The notes: a model not told the origin generated them from the letters alone. A stretch of 64,000 nt of DNA from Pseudomonadota bacterium (GCA_023458055.1 JAEXAW010000078.1:248001-312000); one strand, 5' to 3'; counted from the stretch's first letter, positions 35,140 to 43,971 are shown. Numbers and translations are program-made.

Positions 35140-36600
35140 GTGACAAGAAAATTAGCTGCGTTAGTGATCGGAAATTCGAATTATTCTCAAGCATCCGTCC
35201 TAAAAAATCCCGTTAATGATGCTGCTGATGTAGCAGATAAACTCGAGACTTACGGATTTAACGTTATTAGATGCATCGATGCAACCGTTAAGCAAATGGA
35301 CAAATACCTTAAAGATTTTAAAACAATTTTGGCGGACAGCGAGGTTGGTTTATTCTTTTTTGCAGGTCATGGTATGCAAATCGATGGCAAGAATTACCTT
35401 CTGGCTGTAGACACGGATATTGCGGATGAAACTGATGCGAAACACAGTTCGTTATCGTTGGACAAGGTCATCGAACGCTTGGAAAAATCTCCAGTTTCCA
35501 CAAGTATAATTATATTGGATGCTTGCCGAGATAATCCTTGGGCGAGGACCTGGCACAGGAGTGCAGAGACCCGAGGACTTGCGTCCGTTTATGCACCAAA
35601 AGGGACTATCATCGGTTTTGCAACTTCTCCTGGTGAGTTGGCATCGGACGGCAAAGGGAGAAACGGTACTTACACGGCGGCGCTTTTACAACATATTGAT
35701 GAGCCGGACTGCAACATAGAGACTATGTTCAAGCAAATTAGGAACACAGTGGCTGCAGAGACAAAGGGTAGACAGACTTCTTGGGAGCATACTTCACTCT
35801 CCGGAAATTTTTTCTTTAATTTGAGCTTGGGAAGGAGTGTAACGGAATACAGTGAGACTAGCCTCGCTGACGAAATGTTTGTGGTTGATGAAGCAAAGCC
35901 TTCACATCGCGTGATTAAGGGGCTGCGAAGCCATAATTGGTATTCTCAAAACGATGCAATAGCGCTTTTGACATGCAAAAGTATTAATAAGATGAATTGC
36001 GATAACTTATTTGTCGTCGGTAGAAACATATATCAATCTGCTTGCGGTGGCTCTAAAGATGCGATGTTATTTGTTAGATCTTTTTCAACGAGGACATCAG
36101 GATGTAATAAATATAAAAGAAAGGCCATTCTCGACGGAATTCTTTTCGAAATATTTTTTGACCCAAAGGCAAAAATACGACAAAAGATTAAAGGCAACAT
36201 GTTTAACGACGTATTCAACCTCACAAAGGACAAATCGTTAAAAAGTAGTTTTGATTTTATTTCGGAAGTGCTCGTGAAGGCTCGAGGAGATTTCTACGTC
36301 GTTCCCGGGCGGGGCCACAACTTGTCGGTTGCAGTCGCAACATCTAAAAGGAAGGATTCTTATAGAATTGACGCAATCTATGTCGATGGCGAGAACGTTC
36401 TTCGCCAAGAGGGGGAAGAATGGTCCATCAGTGATGATGATGAAATTTTTTATGTAAGGCGCTCAGTATCCCAGCTAGAGGAACAATTGTCTCATGAATT
36501 GATGGTTCCTAGAGGGTTGCTGAAAATCAGTTATACTCCAGCCGAAGCTGCCGCCGGTGAGCTATCTTTTCCCGATGGCTACAGTGTGAGAAAGCGTTAA
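35140..36600 (+). CDS. Caspase-like (C14) protease with unknown C-terminal domain
   Basis: A 486-residue protein starting at GTG with agaggggg 6 bases upstream. Residues 1-230 form a caspase/metacaspase-type p20 domain: AALVIGNSNY, NPVNDAADV, the catalytic His in FFFAGHGMQ (H77) and the catalytic Cys in LDACRDNPW (C129). Residues about 240-486 match no family I know; they contain several Cys and basic stretches and no transmembrane segment. Bacterial caspase-like proteases often serve stress or abortive-infection responses by cleaving effectors or partners, usually beside them; here no effector or partner gene is adjacent, and function is unknown. The gene is markedly AT-rich and stands alone immediately upstream of rplK. 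Confidence 0.85.
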   Translation: MTRKLAALVIGNSNYSQASVLKNPVNDAADVADKLETYGFNVIRCIDATVKQMDKYLKDFKTILADSEVGLFFFAGHGMQIDGKNYLLAVDTDIADETDAKHSSLSLDKVIERLEKSPVSTSIIILDACRDNPWARTWHRSAETRGLASVYAPKGTIIGFATSPGELASDGKGRNGTYTAALLQHIDEPDCNIETMFKQIRNTVAAETKGRQTSWEHTSLSGNFFFNLSLGRSVTEYSETSLADEMFVVDEAKPSHRVIKGLRSHNWYSQNDAIALLTCKSINKMNCDNLFVVGRNIYQSACGGSKDAMLFVRSFSTRTSGCNKYKRKAILDGILFEIFFDPKAKIRQKIKGNMFNDVFNLTKDKSLKSSFDFISEVLVKARGDFYVVPGRGHNLSVAVATSKRKDSYRIDAIYVDGENVLRQEGEEWSISDDDEIFYVRRSVSQLEEQLSHELMVPRGLLKISYTPAEAAAGELSFPDGYSVRKR

Positions 36601-36770
36601 ACCACCCCTTGCATTCTACCCCCGTCCCCGCTATGCGCGCGCCTTCCTCGTAGGCTTATCGCCTCAAGGATTCGTGCGGGAGGTGAGGCCTTATGCCCCA
36701 CCGTTTGACCGCTAAGCTTGAACCGGGCCGGGCGTTTGACGCATCCCGCCCATCTATAGAGTGAGTGAAC

Positions 36771-37202
36771 ATGGCTAAGAAAATTGCGGGCTATATCAAG
36801 CTCCAGGTGCCGGCTGGCACCGCCAATCCTTCGCCGCCGATTGGTCCTGCTTTGGGTCAGCGCGGCGTGAACATCATGGAATTTTGTAAGGCATTCAACG
36901 CGGCGACCGACAGCCTCGAAAAGAATATGCCGATTCCGACCATCATCACCGTTTATGCGGACAAGAGCTTTTCGTTCATCACGAAAACGCCGCCCGCTAC
37001 ATTCCTCATCAAGAAGGCCGCGAACCTGAAGTCGGGTTCGAAGGAGCCGGGTAAGGTTTCGGCAGGCAAGATCGCGCGCTCGAAGCTCGCGGAAATCGCC
37101 GAGATTAAGATGAAGGATCTGAACGCGAACGATATTGAAGCCGCGACCAAGATCATCGAAGGCAGCGCCCGTGCGATGGGCCTCGAAGTAACGGAGGGCT
37201 AA
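36771..37202 (+). CDS. rplK: 50S ribosomal protein L11
   Basis: A 143-residue protein with the L11 N-terminal domain (AKKIAGYIKLQVPAGTANPSPPIGPALGQRGVNIMEFCK) and RNA-binding C-terminal domain (KTPPATFLIKKAA, ARSKLAEIAEIK, GSARAMGLEV). L11 forms the GTPase-associated centre with 23S rRNA and L7/L12. Start at 36771; two upstream codons are not used. Five bases separate it from rplA. It is 6 kb downstream of nusG, its usual neighbour. Confidence 0.97.
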   Translation: MAKKIAGYIKLQVPAGTANPSPPIGPALGQRGVNIMEFCKAFNAATDSLEKNMPIPTIITVYADKSFSFITKTPPATFLIKKAANLKSGSKEPGKVSAGKIARSKLAEIAEIKMKDLNANDIEAATKIIEGSARAMGLEVTEG

Positions 37203-37206
37203 GGAC

Positions 37207-37899
37207 ATGGCAAAGCTGACGAAAAAAGCAAAGGTTCTGGCAAACCTCGATTCTGAAAAGCTGTACGGCTTTGACGATGCTTTGAAGACTTTGAAGGAGC
37301 ACACCTCCAAGAAGTTTGACGAAACGATCGAAATCGCGATGAACCTCGGCGTTGATCCGCGTCATGCCGACCAGATGGTGCGCGGCGTGGTTACGCTCCC
37401 CGCCGGCACGGGCAAGGACGTCAAGGTTGCCGTGTTCGCCAAGGGCGACAAGGCCGAGGAAGCGCTCAAGGCTGGCGCGGACAAGGTCGGTGCGGAAGAC
37501 CTTATGGAAGATATGCAGAACGGCAACCTCGATTATGGCCGCGTCATCGCGACGCCGGACATGATGGGCGTTGTGGGCCGTCTAGGTAAGGTGCTCGGCC
37601 CCAAGGGCCTGATGCCGAACCCGAAGCTTGGCACCGTAACCCCGAACGTCGCGGAAGCAGTCAAGGCAGCCAAGGGCGGCCAGATCGAATTCCGCGTCGA
37701 AAAGGCGGGCATCATCCACGCCGGTCTCGGCAAGGCGAGCTTCGCGGACGCGGACCTCAAGAAGAATTTCGAAGCGTTCGTCGACGCCATCGTCAAGGCG
37801 AAGCCTTCGGGTTCCAAGGGCAAATATGTGAAGAAGATCGCGTTGTCTTCGACCATGGGCCCGGGCCTCAAGATCGATACGAGCGAAGTTGCTGCGTAA
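37207..37899 (+). CDS. rplA: 50S ribosomal protein L1
   Basis: A 230-residue protein of the L1 stalk that moves deacylated tRNA to the E-site. Family blocks are FDETIEIAMNLGVDPRHADQMVRG, LPAGTGKDVKVAVF, DLMEDMQNG, MMGVVGRLGKVLGPKGLMPNPKLGTV and KLA-type C-terminal YVKKIALSSTMGPGLKID. An aagga site precedes the start. L1 is often the autoregulator of the rplKA transcript. A strong terminator follows at 37929. Confidence 0.97.
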   Translation: MAKLTKKAKVLANLDSEKLYGFDDALKTLKEHTSKKFDETIEIAMNLGVDPRHADQMVRGVVTLPAGTGKDVKVAVFAKGDKAEEALKAGADKVGAEDLMEDMQNGNLDYGRVIATPDMMGVVGRLGKVLGPKGLMPNPKLGTVTPNVAEAVKAAKGGQIEFRVEKAGIIHAGLGKASFADADLKKNFEAFVDAIVKAKPSGSKGKYVKKIALSSTMGPGLKIDTSEVAA

Positions 37900-37928
37900 G
37901 TAACGTCCGCAATTGCTGACATAGAAGA

Positions 37929-37960
37929 GGCCGGGAGTGGAAACGCTCCCGGCCTTTTTT
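37929..37960 (+). terminator. Rho-independent terminator of rplK-rplA
   Basis: Perfect 9-bp stem ggccgggag (37929-37937) / ctcccggcc (37946-37954), 8-base loop, then six T. It ends the rplKA transcript, so rplJ-rplL must be transcribed separately. Confidence 0.9.
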
Positions 37961-37961
37961 G

Positions 37962-38556
37962 TTTGGGATTCCATATATCCATCATCGTCAGCCTGAACCC
38001 GTTTCAGGGTCCATATATCCCGCGCTCTCGGTGGCTGCGGGTTCCATGGATGCTGAAACACGTTCAGCATGACGGTGTTGAAGAAGGGCGGCGCGCAACC
38101 GGCCATTGCCCGGCCATCAGCTCGACAAAAAAGAAGATGCCGCCGGACCTGGCGTGGATTCCGGATCCGGCGACATCCCCGCCGCTGGCAGCGGACCGAA
38201 TCCGGCTGCCAAGCGAAGTCGCGTGAAGGCGGGGCAAGCGTCCCCGGGGTCGCAAAACGGCTGGCAAACCCCGCCTCCAACGTGACAGCCGGAACTCGCC
38301 GGAAATGCCGACGCGGGCCGCTTTATCTCCACAATTTGACAAAAAAGCATGGCACCACAGGGCGTAATGCGATTGGACGAATACGCCTTTTCATTGAAGA
38401 TTTCGGACGTCGTGTTGAATATTTCGGACATTTTTGTACAAAATCGACATTGTGGGCGGCTCGCTATGTCGGGGCTCTTGCGGTTGGCACCCGTGTAAAA
38501 AGGCATAGGCGGATCGCGAATAGCCGCTGCCACCGGGTTCGGGAAAATTGTGGACG
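37962..38556. other. Gene-free region between rplA and the AraC gene
   Basis: 595 bases with a dispersed palindrome at 37984-38074, then high-GC sequence without ribosome sites or protein-like frames, then from about 38340 a more AT-rich stretch with atttcggac repeated at about 38400 and 38420. I support no gene. Confidence 0.55.
37984..38074. repeat. Dispersed palindromic repeat, atcgtcagcctgaacccg family
   Basis: Left part catcgtcagcctgaaccc and right part cgttcagcatgacggt form imperfect complementary arms, with inner gtttcagggtccat / tggatgctgaaacac arms. It is typical of a mobile intergenic palindrome. Confidence 0.65.
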
Positions 38557-39339
38557 CTACCGCACTGCATAGCGTTGAAACTTCGACGGGCTTACGGCCA
38601 GCATCGCTTTGAATTCGCGGATCAGGTGCGATTGATCGGCGAAGCCGGTGCGAAACGCAATTTCGGTCCAGCTATGACCCGGCTCGGTTTCGTGCAACCG
38701 GATCGCGCGGCAGAGGCGATAAAGGCGTGCGAAGCTTTTGGGTGTAAGCCCTATCTTATATTTGAAGGCGCGCTGGAACTGGCGCGGCGAATATCCGGCA
38801 TCGGCGGCAAGCTTGGCGATTTCGACATTGCCGTGCTCCTGCATCATCCGTTTGGCGGCTTGCATGATCCGGTCCGGACGCGGTGCGGCGAGCACGCGCA
38901 CCGCGAGCCAACGATCAACCGTGGCGACCATATCATCGATCGAACCCAGCAAAGCGAGTTGCTGGCGCAAAGGTTCGGCTTCGGGGAGGGATAGGTGGCC
39001 ATTGACGATTGCACTAACCGGGCGCCCGAACAAGGCTTCAAAGGCTCCGGGGTGCAAGCAGATGGTGAAGACGCGGACTGTGCTACGCGATTCCACTTCA
39101 TAGCTGCGATTTTCCATCGGCCCGAACGCTGCCACGGCGGGGGCTGGTACTATCGCACCGGTGTCGACGCCGCGCAGCAATTGTGTGCCTTCGATCACAA
39201 ACTGGATGAACACGCGGGGATGTGCTGACACGCGTCGCACCAGCACGGCGGGCCCTGCTTGCGAGACGCCGTAATAATAAGTCGTAACCCACTGGCTTAA
39301 CCCGGCCAGACGGGATGCAATGAAATGTTCGGATTTCAT
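38557..39339 (-). CDS. AraC-family transcriptional regulator
   Basis: A 260-residue protein (ATG at 39339; five further codons upstream are possible). The N-terminal 150 residues form a cupin-like ligand domain (EHFIASRLAGL, FIQFVIEG, FTICLHPGAFEALFG). The C-terminal 100 residues are the AraC/XylS DNA-binding domain with two HTH motifs: EIAKLAADAGYSPRQFQRAF and WTEIAFRTGFADQSHLIREF. Ligand and targets are unknown; the neighbouring genes do not suggest one. It is convergent with rplA and lies between rplKA and rplJL. Confidence 0.85.
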   Translation of the reverse strand: MKSEHFIASRLAGLSQWVTTYYYGVSQAGPAVLVRRVSAHPRVFIQFVIEGTQLLRGVDTGAIVPAPAVAAFGPMENRSYEVESRSTVRVFTICLHPGAFEALFGRPVSAIVNGHLSLPEAEPLRQQLALLGSIDDMVATVDRWLAVRVLAAPRPDRIMQAAKRMMQEHGNVEIAKLAADAGYSPRQFQRAFKYKIGLTPKSFARLYRLCRAIRLHETEPGHSWTEIAFRTGFADQSHLIREFKAMLAVSPSKFQRYAVR

Positions 39340-39354
39340 GCCCGGTCCCAACAA

Positions 39355-39682
39355 TTTATATGATGCGAACCGGTGATCCCGGTGTGCATCGTTCCTGTCA
39401 TACGAACAGAAGAATCGCGGCCCTTATGGCGACCGACCGGTCGCGGCGATCAGTCCCCCGCGCGCTCCCGGGCCTTGCTTGACGGATAACAAAGCAGTCG
39501 GACAAGCGGGGAGATGACAGAGTTAACTTCATCCGTATTGGATAAAAACGACATCCCCGGCGTTAATGAAGATCAATCGCGGTGGACATTCTCGCAGCCC
39601 TCTCCGGCGGAGCGGTGCCACGGTCGGGGCAATTGACGCTCATTCGGCTTTATTGCAGGCAGAAACGCGTTATGATGGCCTG
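39355..39682. other. Divergent intergenic region
   Basis: 328 bases without a gene; it separates the AraC gene from the proline-rich membrane protein. It includes a perfect palindrome cgaccggtcg at 39434-39443. A longer open frame from 39566 is a poor N-terminal extension of the next gene. Confidence 0.45.
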
Positions 39683-40816
39683 ATGACGTCATCGCTATTT
39701 TCCCTTCGCCCATGGATCGCCGGCGCGGCCTTATGTTGTGCAGTGCCTGTAGCCGCGCAGGATATCCGGAATATTCCCGAAAAGATTGACACGCGGGTGA
39801 CCGGCCCGGCGCAGACTAAACCGGGCCGCGAGGTCCAGGGGCCACCCGCGCCGCTCGAAACACAGTTGCGTGATACCCCGCCCGACGAGCCGATCGCCCG
39901 CCAGCCCTCGCCGCAACCTCCGGTGCAGATCCGGCCAAGGGCTACCACGCCTGAACCAGCGGCGAGCGAACGACAGGCTGAAGCCATGCCGCGTGGGACT
40001 AGCCGGCCTGCACAACGGACCATGGTGCCTGCTACCGTTGCGCCGGATCAACGTCAGGCAGAGCCAGCGGTCGCTGCCCCGGCGGCGGGCGCGGCACAGA
40101 CCACAGCGCCCGTGCCCATGGGGGGTGGGGTGATACCGTCTGCAAGCGACGTCCCCGCAACGCCGGTCAACGCGCCGACCGTCGGCAATAGTGCGGACCT
40201 TGATATAGCCGCCGATCCGGAAGCAACGAATATCGCTGCCAAACCCGGCCCAAACGGCATGCCGTGGATGATAGGTGGCGCGGCTGTGGCCTTGCTCGTC
40301 GGCTTTGGTTATGCGCTGACCCGGCGCAAGCGCAACGCTTTGGCGGGCGCGTCCGATTATGGTGGCATCGAATTTGGCCAAACGCCGGATGCCAAAGCAT
40401 TGGGACCGGTGCCGAGCCCGATTGCGCGTCAACCTGCCGAGCGCGAAGCGCCGCCGCCTCAGCCTCGCTCCGCTGCCGCCTCAACACCACCGCCCCCGCC
40501 ACCGCCGCCACTGGTCAAGCCAAGCAGCGATGGGCGTATCGTCAGCCGCCTCCGCGCGGGTGCAGACGAACCACCGCCGCCAGCTCTGGGGCCGAGGCCG
40601 GTATCGCCAACGCCATCCGCGCCACCCGCGCCGCCGCCGCCCGTTATCCCTGCGAGCGATGGACGCATTGTGAGCCGCCTCAAAGTATCGGATCTGGTCG
40701 AGGAGGAAGCCGCGCCTTCTCCTCCTCCGCCGCCGCCGCCAGCACGCCGCCGCACCGGACCCGCTGTGCGAACGGTCAGCGTCGGCTATTCGGTCAAGGG
40801 CAAGGACGCAGAATAA
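39683..40816 (+). CDS. Pro-rich single-pass membrane protein with repeated SDGRIVSRL motif
   Basis: A 377-residue protein starting at 39683. A signal-like N-terminus (about 1-28, ending PVAAQ) is followed by a Pro/Ala-rich periplasmic part, a transmembrane helix (about 195-212, MIGGAAVALLVGFGYAL) and the basic TRRKR stop-transfer, then a Pro-rich cytoplasmic tail. The tail twice carries the segment S/A-S-DGRIVSRL (about 280 and 335), with proline runs between, and ends VSVGYSVKGKDAE. No family is recognised. Envelope-spanning scaffold or energy-coupling role is only an idea. The start has no strong ribosome site. Confidence 0.65.
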   Translation: MTSSLFSLRPWIAGAALCCAVPVAAQDIRNIPEKIDTRVTGPAQTKPGREVQGPPAPLETQLRDTPPDEPIARQPSPQPPVQIRPRATTPEPAASERQAEAMPRGTSRPAQRTMVPATVAPDQRQAEPAVAAPAAGAAQTTAPVPMGGGVIPSASDVPATPVNAPTVGNSADLDIAADPEATNIAAKPGPNGMPWMIGGAAVALLVGFGYALTRRKRNALAGASDYGGIEFGQTPDAKALGPVPSPIARQPAEREAPPPQPRSAAASTPPPPPPPPLVKPSSDGRIVSRLRAGADEPPPPALGPRPVSPTPSAPPAPPPPVIPASDGRIVSRLKVSDLVEEEAAPSPPPPPPPARRRTGPAVRTVSVGYSVKGKDAE

Positions 40817-41173
40817 GCGAAATAGCGCCGGGCCCCTTGCATTCCCGGCCTGCTTCGCTTAAAGGCCCGCGCAACCCTTCGGGGCCGCTCTTGGTGATTC
40901 TGTCACCATGAGTACCGTCCGAGACAGTTGGTGACCGGAAATTTGCCGGTCTTAATCTCCAGCCGAGACGGGGACAAGTTTTTGACCGGTGGCGTAATTC
41001 CGCCGGGTTCGGCTTTGGATCATCCGCCAATGGATGCCGCGATAAAGCCCGGGCAACGCTCCCCTAGGACATCGTCATGGTCTTTTTGTCCGCCCGCTCC
41101 GGCGCGTGGAGGATGGATCATATTTTCGACGCCTGCACCGGGCAACCGGGGCGGGCTTAGTATGGAGAATGGC
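40817..41173 (+). other. Leader region upstream of rplJ
   Basis: 357 bases without a gene. It should contain the rplJL promoter and the L10 binding leader, in which L10-L12 binds the mRNA to control its own synthesis in other bacteria. See the hairpin at 41092-41156. Confidence 0.55.
41092..41156 (+). promoter_or_regulatory. Candidate L10 leader hairpin
   Basis: Arms gcccgctccgg (41092-41102) and ccggggcgggc (41146-41156) pair over 11 positions with one wobble, enclosing 43 bases and ending 7 bases before the ggag ribosome site of rplJ. This placement fits the known L10(L12)4 leader in outline; sequence identity to that RNA family is not established. Confidence 0.45.
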
Positions 41174-41689
41174 ATGGATCGTGCTCAAAAACCGCAGGTG
41201 GTTTCTGATCTCAACGCCGTCTTTGGCGAAGTTGGTGTGGTCGTTGTGACCCGCAACCTCGGCCTGACCGTCGCCCAGTCGACGGACCTCAGAACCAAGA
41301 TGCGTGAAGCAGGCGCTACCTATAAGGTTACGAAGAACAGCCTCGCCAAGATTGCGTCCAAAGGGACGGCCTATGAACAGATTGGTGACATGCTCACCGG
41401 TCCGATCGCGCTTGCATCGTCGGTTGATCCCGTCGCTGCGGCCAAGGTCGCCATCGACTTCGCCAAGACGACCGACAAGCTCGAAATCGTCGGCGGCGCG
41501 ATGGGAGATACCCTGCTCGATGCAAATGGTGTGAAGGCACTGGCTTCGATGCCGTCGCTCGACGAACTGCGCGCCAAGCTTGTGGGTCTGCTCAATGCAC
41601 CCGCAACCAAGGTCGCCCAGATCGCTCAGGCTCCGGCTGCCCAGCTCGCTCGCGTATTTGGCGCTTATGCCGCCAAGGACGCCGCGTAA
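41174..41689 (+). CDS. rplJ: 50S ribosomal protein L10
   Basis: A 171-residue protein (start 41174, ggag 6 bases upstream). Typical blocks are the N-terminal VVVVTRNLGLTVAQ, RTKMREAGATYKVTKNSLAKIA, and LTGPIALASS; the C-terminal LNAPATKVAQIAQAPAAQLARVFGAYA binds L7/L12. L10 anchors the L7/L12 stalk to L11 and 23S rRNA and represses its own mRNA. The in-frame extension upstream of 41174 is leader DNA. Confidence 0.96.
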   Translation: MDRAQKPQVVSDLNAVFGEVGVVVVTRNLGLTVAQSTDLRTKMREAGATYKVTKNSLAKIASKGTAYEQIGDMLTGPIALASSVDPVAAAKVAIDFAKTTDKLEIVGGAMGDTLLDANGVKALASMPSLDELRAKLVGLLNAPATKVAQIAQAPAAQLARVFGAYAAKDAA

Positions 41690-41750
41690 GACTTTATCGT
41701 TTGAACCAATTTCGGGGCATTTTTACTGACGCCCCATATGGAGATTTAAA

Positions 41751-42131
41751 ATGGCTGATTTGAACAAAATTGTTGAAGAACTTTCGACCCTGACCGTCCT
41801 CGAAGCGGCTGACCTTGCCAAGCTTCTTGAAGAAAAGTGGGGCGTTTCGGCTGCTGCGGCTGTTGCTGTGGCTGCGGCTCCCGGCGGCGCTGGTGGCGAT
41901 GCTCCGGCTGCTGAAGCCAAGGACGAATTCGACGTCGTTCTCACCGGCGACGGTGGCAAGAAGATCAACGTGATCAAGGAAGTCCGTGCGATCACCGGTC
42001 TCGGCCTCACCGAAGCCAAGGCGCTCGTTGAAAGCGCGCCGAAGGCTGTCAAGGAAGGCGTCAACAAGGACGAAGCTGAAAAGCTCAAGAAGCAGCTTGA
42101 AGAAGCCGGCGCTACGGTTGAACTCAAGTAA
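41751..42131 (+). CDS. rplL: 50S ribosomal protein L7/L12
   Basis: A 126-residue protein: an N-terminal dimerisation segment (LSTLTVLEAADLAKLLEEKWG), an Ala/Gly-rich hinge and the globular C-terminal domain (EFDVVLTGDGGKKINVIKEVRAIT, GLTEAKALVE). It recruits translation factors at the stalk. It is 61 bases after rplJ and followed by a terminator, so the normal continuation into rpoB is missing here. Confidence 0.97.
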   Translation: MADLNKIVEELSTLTVLEAADLAKLLEEKWGVSAAAAVAVAAAPGGAGGDAPAAEAKDEFDVVLTGDGGKKINVIKEVRAITGLGLTEAKALVESAPKAVKEGVNKDEAEKLKKQLEEAGATVELK

Positions 42132-42163
42132 TCATGCCGCCGGCCCTGCCGGTAAGCTGATAC

Positions 42164-42202
42164 AAAAAGGGCGGTCCCAGCAATGGGGCCGCCTTTTCTT
42201 TT
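42164..42202 (+). terminator. Rho-independent terminator of rplJ-rplL
   Basis: Stem ggcggtccc / ggggccgcc (42170-42178 / 42185-42193) with one G-U pair and flanking A and T runs; followed by ttttctttt. It lies 40 bases after rplL. Confidence 0.85.
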
Positions 42203-42265
42203 GCCCACCTTTTCTTTTGCGCCCTCCTGCGGCATGATGCGGTCGCATTAGCGGGAGGCGCGGCG

Positions 42266-43174
42266 ATGAACGGCAAGCTTATCGGCGGATTGGCGGCATT
42301 GGCCGTGATGGGCGGGCTACTCGCCCTGCCATTGAGCGACCTGTCGAGCGGGCTCACGCGCAATGCGATTTACCAGCCGGATGCGGCGATCCGGGCCGTC
42401 ACCCGCGATGGACTTCCTGAGGCCACCCGCGTGGTTGAGCTCAAAACCGCCGATGGACTGGCGTTGAAAGCCATCCGCATCGATGGCGACCCTGATCTGC
42501 CGCTGTTTCTTGTATTTCATGGCAATGCCTCGACCGCCAATGGCACCGCGCAATGGCTGCGGCCGCTGATCGACCAGGGCTATGGCTTCCTGTTCGTCGA
42601 ATATCGCGGCTATGCGGGCAACCCCGGTAAGCCGAGCCAGAAGGGCACCGCGCTCGACGCGGATGCAGGCTATGCCGAGGCGGTAAGGATCGCGCGCGAA
42701 ACCGGCCATGCGCGGCCCGTCTATCTGCTTGGCCACAGTCTCGGTGGCGGCGTAGCGCTGGACCTGACGCGGCGGGTCAAGCCTGACCTGCTCATCACTA
42801 TCGGCACCTTCACCGATATTCCGAGCCTTGCGCCGAAGCTGGCGCGTGGGCTGATCAGCGACCGTTATGATAATAAGGCGGCGCTCGCGGGGCTTGGTGC
42901 GCCTTATTACATCATTCACGGTGCCAAGGATGATGTCGTGCCGCTGCCCCACGCAAAGCTGCTGTTCGAAGCGGCCGAGGCGCGGGGCCTCACCGGCGGC
43001 GCGTTCGTGCTCATGAACGAAGGCCACGCCCCCGACGGCGCGCTGGTTGCGAAAGCGGTGAACTTGGCCGTCCAGCGAGGGCCAAGCGGGCTGCGCGAGG
43101 ATGATGGCGCGGGCTTCCCCGATACCAAGCTGATGCGCTTCCGTCAGGGTGTGGCAGGGCCCGCCAAGCCCTGA
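42266..43174 (+). CDS. Alpha/beta hydrolase, exported or membrane-anchored
   Basis: A 302-residue protein with an N-terminal hydrophobic segment (about 5-25). The alpha/beta hydrolase fold shows the oxyanion FHGNAST, the nucleophile elbow GHSLGGG (S158), the acid D222 in HGAKDD and the base H254 in NEGHAPDG, so a complete Ser-Asp-His triad. It resembles serine aminopeptidase/ABHD13-like lipases. Substrate unknown. Its 3' end overlaps the convergent membrane-protein gene by 31 bp. Confidence 0.82.
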   Translation: MNGKLIGGLAALAVMGGLLALPLSDLSSGLTRNAIYQPDAAIRAVTRDGLPEATRVVELKTADGLALKAIRIDGDPDLPLFLVFHGNASTANGTAQWLRPLIDQGYGFLFVEYRGYAGNPGKPSQKGTALDADAGYAEAVRIARETGHARPVYLLGHSLGGGVALDLTRRVKPDLLITIGTFTDIPSLAPKLARGLISDRYDNKAALAGLGAPYYIIHGAKDDVVPLPHAKLLFEAAEARGLTGGAFVLMNEGHAPDGALVAKAVNLAVQRGPSGLREDDGAGFPDTKLMRFRQGVAGPAKP

Positions 43175-43896
43175 TCGGGGAGCAACGATACGCCCGCACG
43201 ATCCGCGAAATAGCGGGCGATATAATAGCCGACCGCGATCATGATCGCGGTGAGTAATCCGACCAGCAGGGAATCCATAATATGGATGGCCCAGACGCCT
43301 GTCGGCCCGACCTTGGCGGTTAACGCAGCGATAGCGAGACCATAATGCGGCACCATTAAGGGCAGGATGGCAATGAAGCTGAGCGGCGCGACCCATAGCG
43401 CGTGGAACCCCATGATCTTCGCCGAAGCGAGCGGCCCCAGCCGGTCATTGGCCAGCGTGGTCGCGGTGCCCCAGATAAGAACCAGCGCCCCGATGATGAA
43501 CGATAGAACCATCTCGATCGCCATAACGGTACCCGAAATCGATCCGGCGTAGAGCGACACGGCCGCCATTGCCAATTGGAACAGGACATAGACTGCGAAC
43601 AGCCGCACGGCCTTGGCGTCATAACGGCGCGCGGCTTCAGCATCGTGGCCAAAGGCGAGGAAGCGCGTGACCCAGTAAATCGGCACGGTCAGCGCCAGGA
43701 TTTTGAGCATCCCCAGCCCCATGCGCAGCGGGTGATGCTCGACCGCCTTGGCCTGTGCGATACCGTCATACATTCCGATATGCATTTCGCCGACATGTTG
43801 GATAAATTCAAACAACACCGGCACCATGAACAAGAGCGGACAGGCGAGCATAAACGCCCAGCCACCTCGATACCCATTTTTGATTGCGCCCCACAT
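43144..43896 (-). CDS. Multi-pass inner-membrane protein
   Basis: A 250-residue protein starting at 43896 (gagggagggg upstream). About six transmembrane helices are visible, for example ACPLLFMVPVLFEFI, ILALTVPIYWVTRFLAF, LFAVYVLFQLAMAAVSLYAG, MVLSFIIGALVLIWG and LLVGLLTAIMIAVGYYIA. No family with a known function is recognised. It is convergent with the hydrolase. Function unknown. Confidence 0.75.
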   Translation of the reverse strand: MWGAIKNGYRGGWAFMLACPLLFMVPVLFEFIQHVGEMHIGMYDGIAQAKAVEHHPLRMGLGMLKILALTVPIYWVTRFLAFGHDAEAARRYDAKAVRLFAVYVLFQLAMAAVSLYAGSISGTVMAIEMVLSFIIGALVLIWGTATTLANDRLGPLASAKIMGFHALWVAPLSFIAILPLMVPHYGLAIAALTAKVGPTGVWAIHIMDSLLVGLLTAIMIAVGYYIARYFADRAGVSLLPDQGLAGPATP

Positions 43897-43971
43897 GATT
43901 TGCCCCTCCCTCTCCTGATGCAATGACATAGGAAGGGGGAGGGGCGAAACAAGTCAGGTTCGAAATTTCGT

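Noticed and set aside
35140..36600. Caspase gene as part of a known multi-gene antiphage system
   Set aside because: No effector, sensor or transporter gene lies beside it; neighbours are gnd and rplK. A system assignment would be speculation.
39434..39443. Perfect palindrome cgaccggtcg as a regulator operator
   Set aside because: It resembles TetR-type operators, but no TetR gene is near and a single 10-base palindrome in GC-rich DNA may be chance.
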